64,000 bases of DNA from Pseudobdellovibrionaceae bacterium (GTDB taxonomy: Bacteria > Bdellovibrionota > Bdellovibrionia > Bdellovibrionales > Bdellovibrionaceae), in assembly GCA_019637875.1 (NCBI GenBank), contig JAHBUW010000015.1, positions 1 to 64,000 of the forward strand, written 5' to 3'. This document shows, piece by piece, positions 61,150-64,000 of the stretch. Position 1 is the stretch's first letter. The number at the start of each line of letters is the position of its first letter. The position numbers and the translations under genes were made by a program. The notes below the pieces were generated by a model. That model saw only the letters and a program-made list of their open reading frames with translations, had not been told where the DNA came from and searched no databases.

Positions 61150-61167
61150 TGTTCTAAAATTAGAACA
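61150..61167. promoter_or_regulatory. LysR-type palindromic operator
   Basis: TGTTCTAA-AA-TTAGAACA, an 8+8 inverted repeat touching the LysR start codon in the 74-bp divergent promoter region. Confidence 0.6.
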
Positions 61168-61183
61168 GTGTTTTGCATTTATG

Positions 61184-61195
61184 TCCACTAGTGGA
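61184..61195. promoter_or_regulatory. Second palindrome in the divergent promoter
   Basis: TCCACTAGTGGA is a perfect 12-bp palindrome 28 bp before the dioxygenase ATG; could be a second operator site. Confidence 0.35.
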
Positions 61196-61223
61196 ACGAT
61201 GGCAGAGAGCGTACAATCAACTC

Positions 61224-62147
61224 ATGACGAAGGACCCCCGCTTTTGGAACCGCCGCCAGCTTCTGACCGCCGCTTCACTGGGCGGGCTGGGACTGGCCGC
61301 GGCCTGGGCGGGACTTCGGGACGGGAGAACGACGATGAAAACCACCTCCGATCGCATGCCGATTCTTTTCTTCGGCCACGGAAGCCCCATGAACGCGATC
61401 ACCGACAATGCCTTCACCCAACGGCTCGCGCAGATCGGTCGGGATCTGCCGCGACCGCGCGCCATCCTTTGCGTCTCGGCGCACTGGATGACCGAAGGGA
61501 CGTTTGTCACCGGAATGGAGAAGCCGCCGACGATCCACGATTTCGGCGGCTTTCCGCGTGAGCTTTTCGAGGTGCAGTACCCCGCGCCGGGTTCGCCGGT
61601 GGTGGCGGAGCTGGTCGAGCGTGAGGTCGCGAAAACGTCCGCGCCGGCGCCCGTGGTCGGGATTGATGAAGACGAATGGGGGCTCGATCACGGAACGTGG
61701 TCGGTCTTGCGTCACGTTTTCCCCCAGGCCGAGATTCCGGTCTTGCAGTTGAGTCTCGATATGACGAAAGGGCCGGCCTACCACTTCGAGATGGGGGAAC
61801 GCCTGCGCGCCCTGCGTGAGCAAGGGGTCTTGATCGTCGGCTCGGGTAATCTCGTGCACAACTTGCGGCGGATCGAATGGGATCCGGCGGCGAAACCCTA
61901 CGCGTGGGCGCTGGAATTCGACGCGTGGACCAAGTCGATGTTAGAGGACGGCAATTTCGGCGCTTTGACGAAAGACTATCTCGCGACCGAGGCCGGACGT
62001 CTGGCCGTGCCGACGCCGGATCACTACTTCCCCGCGCTCTACATCCTGGGCGCGGCGGACGCGAAGGATCGACTCGCGTTCGAGTGGGAAGAGATGCAGA
62101 ACGGATCGATTTCCATGCGGACCTTCAGCTTCGGCCTGCGCGGCTAA
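61224..62147 (+). CDS. DODA-type extradiol dioxygenase family protein (YgiD-like)
   Basis: 307 residues from ATG 61224. Motifs: LFFGHGSPMNAI, VSAHWMTEGT, WGLDHGTWSVLRHVFP and GSGNLVHNLRR, where His residues bind the metal. The first 30 residues look like a Tat signal (NRRQLLTAASLGGLGLAAAWA). An internal ATG at 61335 with GGGAG upstream gives a 270-residue cytoplasmic form, the usual YgiD length. Family members open aromatic diols such as DOPA; the substrate here is unknown. Confidence 0.88.
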   Translation: MTKDPRFWNRRQLLTAASLGGLGLAAAWAGLRDGRTTMKTTSDRMPILFFGHGSPMNAITDNAFTQRLAQIGRDLPRPRAILCVSAHWMTEGTFVTGMEKPPTIHDFGGFPRELFEVQYPAPGSPVVAELVEREVAKTSAPAPVVGIDEDEWGLDHGTWSVLRHVFPQAEIPVLQLSLDMTKGPAYHFEMGERLRALREQGVLIVGSGNLVHNLRRIEWDPAAKPYAWALEFDAWTKSMLEDGNFGALTKDYLATEAGRLAVPTPDHYFPALYILGAADAKDRLAFEWEEMQNGSISMRTFSFGLRG

Positions 62148-62153
62148 AGAGCG

Positions 62154-63050
62154 TCATCCGTCTTTTAAAAGCGCGCGCAATCTTTCCGTCAGCAGGTCCG
62201 CCGTGATTTTCAGGCGCGCGGAACTCGAGGTCGCGAGCGGCGAGATCAGGGCCACGGGCAATCCGGGCGCCGACCAATCGGGAAGCACCCGCTGCAAGCG
62301 CCCCGCGCGCAAATCCTCGGCGGCGAGATACGAAGGCACGAGCGCGACGCCGCCGCCCGCGACGGCCATTTTCAAAAGACTCGTCATCTGGTTGCTCGCG
62401 ACGCGGGGATTGACCCGGACCGTGATCGTTTCACGTTCGTTGCGCAGTGACCACTGGTTGCGCAAACGGCTTTCGCTGAAGCTGAGCGTGCAATGGGCCG
62501 TCAGGTCCTTCGGCTTTTGGATCTTCGGAAAACGTTGCAGATAGGATTTCGCGGCCACGGGAATCAACCGCACCTCGCCCAGTTTGTGCGTTTTGAAGTT
62601 CGACGGCGCGACCCGCCCGATGCGAACGGCAAGGTCGAAGCCGTCGCGGACCAGATCCACGACCGTATCCGTGTAGTGCAAATCGAAGTTGAGTCCCTGG
62701 TTCTTGCGGCTGAGCTCGGCCACGACCGGGGCGACCGCGTAACCGCCGAGGTCTTCGGGCGCGGTGATGCGCACCAAACCCTGCATGACGCTGTCCGCGC
62801 CGCTTAAAGACTTGCGGGCGTCCTCGAGCGTCTGCACCGGGCCGACGCAGCTTTCGAAAAACGCGCGCCCGGCCGCCGTCAACGTCAGCGAGCGGGTCGT
62901 GCGGATCAAAAGTTTGGTGCCGGTTTCGTCTTCCAGACGGCGGATCGCCTTGCTGAGCGTCGACTTCGGAAGCTTCAAAACGGTGGCCGCGCGGGTGAAG
63001 CTGGACTGCTGCACCACCTTCACGAAAAGACGGGTCAATTCCAGATCCAA
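62154..63050 (-). CDS. LysR-family transcriptional regulator
   Basis: 298 residues from TTG 63050 with GGAGG 6 nt before. HTH: FVKVVQQSSFTRAATVLKLPKS-like segment and LSKAIRRLEDETG. C-terminal effector domain complete. It is a paralogue in style of the LysR at 60250 (RLTxDYVDLV versus LHYTDTVVDLV pattern) and is divergent from the NmrA-like gene. Convergent with the dioxygenase gene, 6 bp apart. Confidence 0.92.
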   Translation of the reverse strand: MDLELTRLFVKVVQQSSFTRAATVLKLPKSTLSKAIRRLEDETGTKLLIRTTRSLTLTAAGRAFFESCVGPVQTLEDARKSLSGADSVMQGLVRITAPEDLGGYAVAPVVAELSRKNQGLNFDLHYTDTVVDLVRDGFDLAVRIGRVAPSNFKTHKLGEVRLIPVAAKSYLQRFPKIQKPKDLTAHCTLSFSESRLRNQWSLRNERETITVRVNPRVASNQMTSLLKMAVAGGGVALVPSYLAAEDLRAGRLQRVLPDWSAPGLPVALISPLATSSSARLKITADLLTERLRALLKDG

Positions 63051-63063
63051 GGTCGACCTCCAT

Positions 63064-63081
63064 TGTTTCTTTAGTGAAACA
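63064..63081. promoter_or_regulatory. LysR-type inverted repeat
   Basis: TGTTTC-TTTAGT-GAAACA sits just upstream of the LysR start in the divergent region, similar in placement to the operator at 61150. Confidence 0.5.
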
Positions 63082-63186
63082 TTATCTTTCGATTTTGCCG
63101 TCTAATCAACAATCGAAAAAGGGGCGATAGTCATTTCATCGGCGGTGAGATTTAAAACCGCCCCACCTTCAAAGAGGAGATTCGAA

Positions 63187-64000
63187 ATGAAACAAGGCAA
63201 AGTTCTGGTCATCGGCGGCAGCGGTAAAGTGGGCTCGGGCATCGCGCAAATCCTGCGGGCGCAAAACTACGAGGTCGTCACCGCGACTTCGAGAAAAGCG
63301 GGCGCGGGGCAAGTCCATCTGAATCAGGTGACGGGGGAAGGTCTGCACGCGGCCTTCGAAGGCGTCGACCGCGCCTTTCTGCTGGCGCCTCCGGGAATCG
63401 TGGATCAGTACGCGCTGCTTTCGCCGCTGATTCAAGAGGCGAAACGCCGTGGGCTGAAAAAAGTCGTTCTGATGACATCGATGGGCGCGAACGCCTCGGA
63501 CGCGACGCCTTTCCGGCGTGCGGAACTCGAACTTGAAAAGTCGGGACTCGCCTACAACATCATCCGCCCCAATTGGTTCATGGATAACTTCCACACGTTC
63601 TGGATTCAAGGGATCAAAGAAGCGGGCACGATCTTCCTGCCGGCGGGCACCGCGAAAACGAGCTTCATCGATGCCGGTGATATTTCGGCGGTCGCGGCGA
63701 AGCTCTTGACCACGGATCAATGGAACGATCGCGACTTCGATCTGACCGGCGGCGAGGCCCTTGATCATGATCAGGTGGCGCGCGCACTGTCGGAAGCCAG
63801 CGGGCGTGAGATCAAGTATCAAGACATCTCGCCCGAGGACTTCGTCCAAGGACTTAAAGGCGCCGGTCTGCCCGCGGACTACTCCGAGTTTTTGGGAATG
63901 ATCATGGGTTACGTCAAGGCGGGATACAGTGCCGCGATCAATGACAACGTGCGGACGATCACGGGGCGGGCTCCGCGTACGCTCCAGGATTACGCGAAGG
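63187..64000 (+). CDS. NmrA-like NAD(P)-binding oxidoreductase, 3' end beyond window
   Basis: The first 271 residues are visible; no stop before the edge. GAGGAG lies 7 nt before the ATG. The Rossmann motif is VLVIGGSGKVGSGIA, followed by VVLMTSMGA and YNIIRPNWFMDNF, as in NmrA/QorB-like quinone reductases and regulators. Divergent from the second LysR gene, which likely controls it. Redox role inferred. Confidence 0.88.
   Translation, partial: MKQGKVLVIGGSGKVGSGIAQILRAQNYEVVTATSRKAGAGQVHLNQVTGEGLHAAFEGVDRAFLLAPPGIVDQYALLSPLIQEAKRRGLKKVVLMTSMGANASDATPFRRAELELEKSGLAYNIIRPNWFMDNFHTFWIQGIKEAGTIFLPAGTAKTSFIDAGDISAVAAKLLTTDQWNDRDFDLTGGEALDHDQVARALSEASGREIKYQDISPEDFVQGLKGAGLPADYSEFLGMIMGYVKAGYSAAINDNVRTITGRAPRTLQDYAK

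Noticed and set aside
1-64000. tRNA, rRNA, insertion sequence or prophage
   Set aside because: No tRNA T-loop signature, rRNA segment, transposase or phage module was recognised on either strand.

Overview
The window is chromosomal DNA of about 60% GC, packed with genes, from what looks like a predatory or Bdellovibrio-like bacterium (Bdellovibrionota). The clues are two lipoproteins with an unusual FQNC lipobox, a TIGR02147-family regulator, a repeat-built phage-fibre-like surface protein, a protein joining zinc-binding cysteines to a histone fold, and many short secreted or outer-membrane proteins without clear homologues. The lineage call is inference. No rRNA, tRNA, CRISPR array, insertion sequence or prophage was recognised. 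Because of the high GC, most long open frames opposite real genes are shadows.

Layout. 1-2812: 5' part of a large fibre-like adhesin (minus strand, runs off the left edge) built on an exact 423-bp coding period. 3078-8415: five-gene minus-strand operon (TIGR02147 regulator, surface protein, lipoprotein, phosphofructokinase, thiolase) behind four helically phased TGTNACA heptamers. 8522-12535: Nudix hydrolase, ATP-grasp enzyme, a candidate structured RNA with a strong terminator, a LOG-family protein, a 117-bp inverted repeat, and a VWA lipoprotein. 13025-19154: a small secreted protein coupled to a complete seven-gene Mrp Na+/H+ antiporter operon (mrpABCDEFG). 19151-27563: LTA-synthase-like enzyme, tatA, EamA transporter, FKBP isomerase, pdxH, pyroglutamyl-peptidase-like protein, lipoprotein, apaG and an EEP-family phosphoesterase.

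27632-38832: secreted proteins, a putative 24-residue membrane peptide, dps, a decayed msrC, a phospholipase D-like protein, an RmuC-like protein, a TerC pair, an L,D-transpeptidase and an FQNC lipoprotein. 38926-47142: a lipoprotein overlapping a zinc/histone-fold protein, an M48-like metalloprotease, a methionine-rich secreted protein, a tightly coupled GT17-GST operon, and a CreD-CreC chimera. 47271-54047: a FAN1-type nuclease fused to a DnaQ-like exonuclease, a beta-barrel, and a coupled pair of secreted proteins, one with a CxxCH motif. 54049-60168: a 2,039-residue CheB-CheR-PAS-GAF hybrid histidine kinase. 60250-64000: two LysR regulators alternating with a DODA-type dioxygenase and an NmrA-like oxidoreductase, with palindromes at the likely promoters.

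The genes suggest a cell investing in envelope remodelling (YkuD, LTA-synthase-like, 3D-domain, M48-like), cation homeostasis (Mrp, TerC), surface display and extracellular proteins. The most unusual items are the zinc/histone-fold protein, the FAN1-exonuclease fusion, the CreD-CreC chimera, the phased TGTNACA operator and the repeat-built fibre protein.
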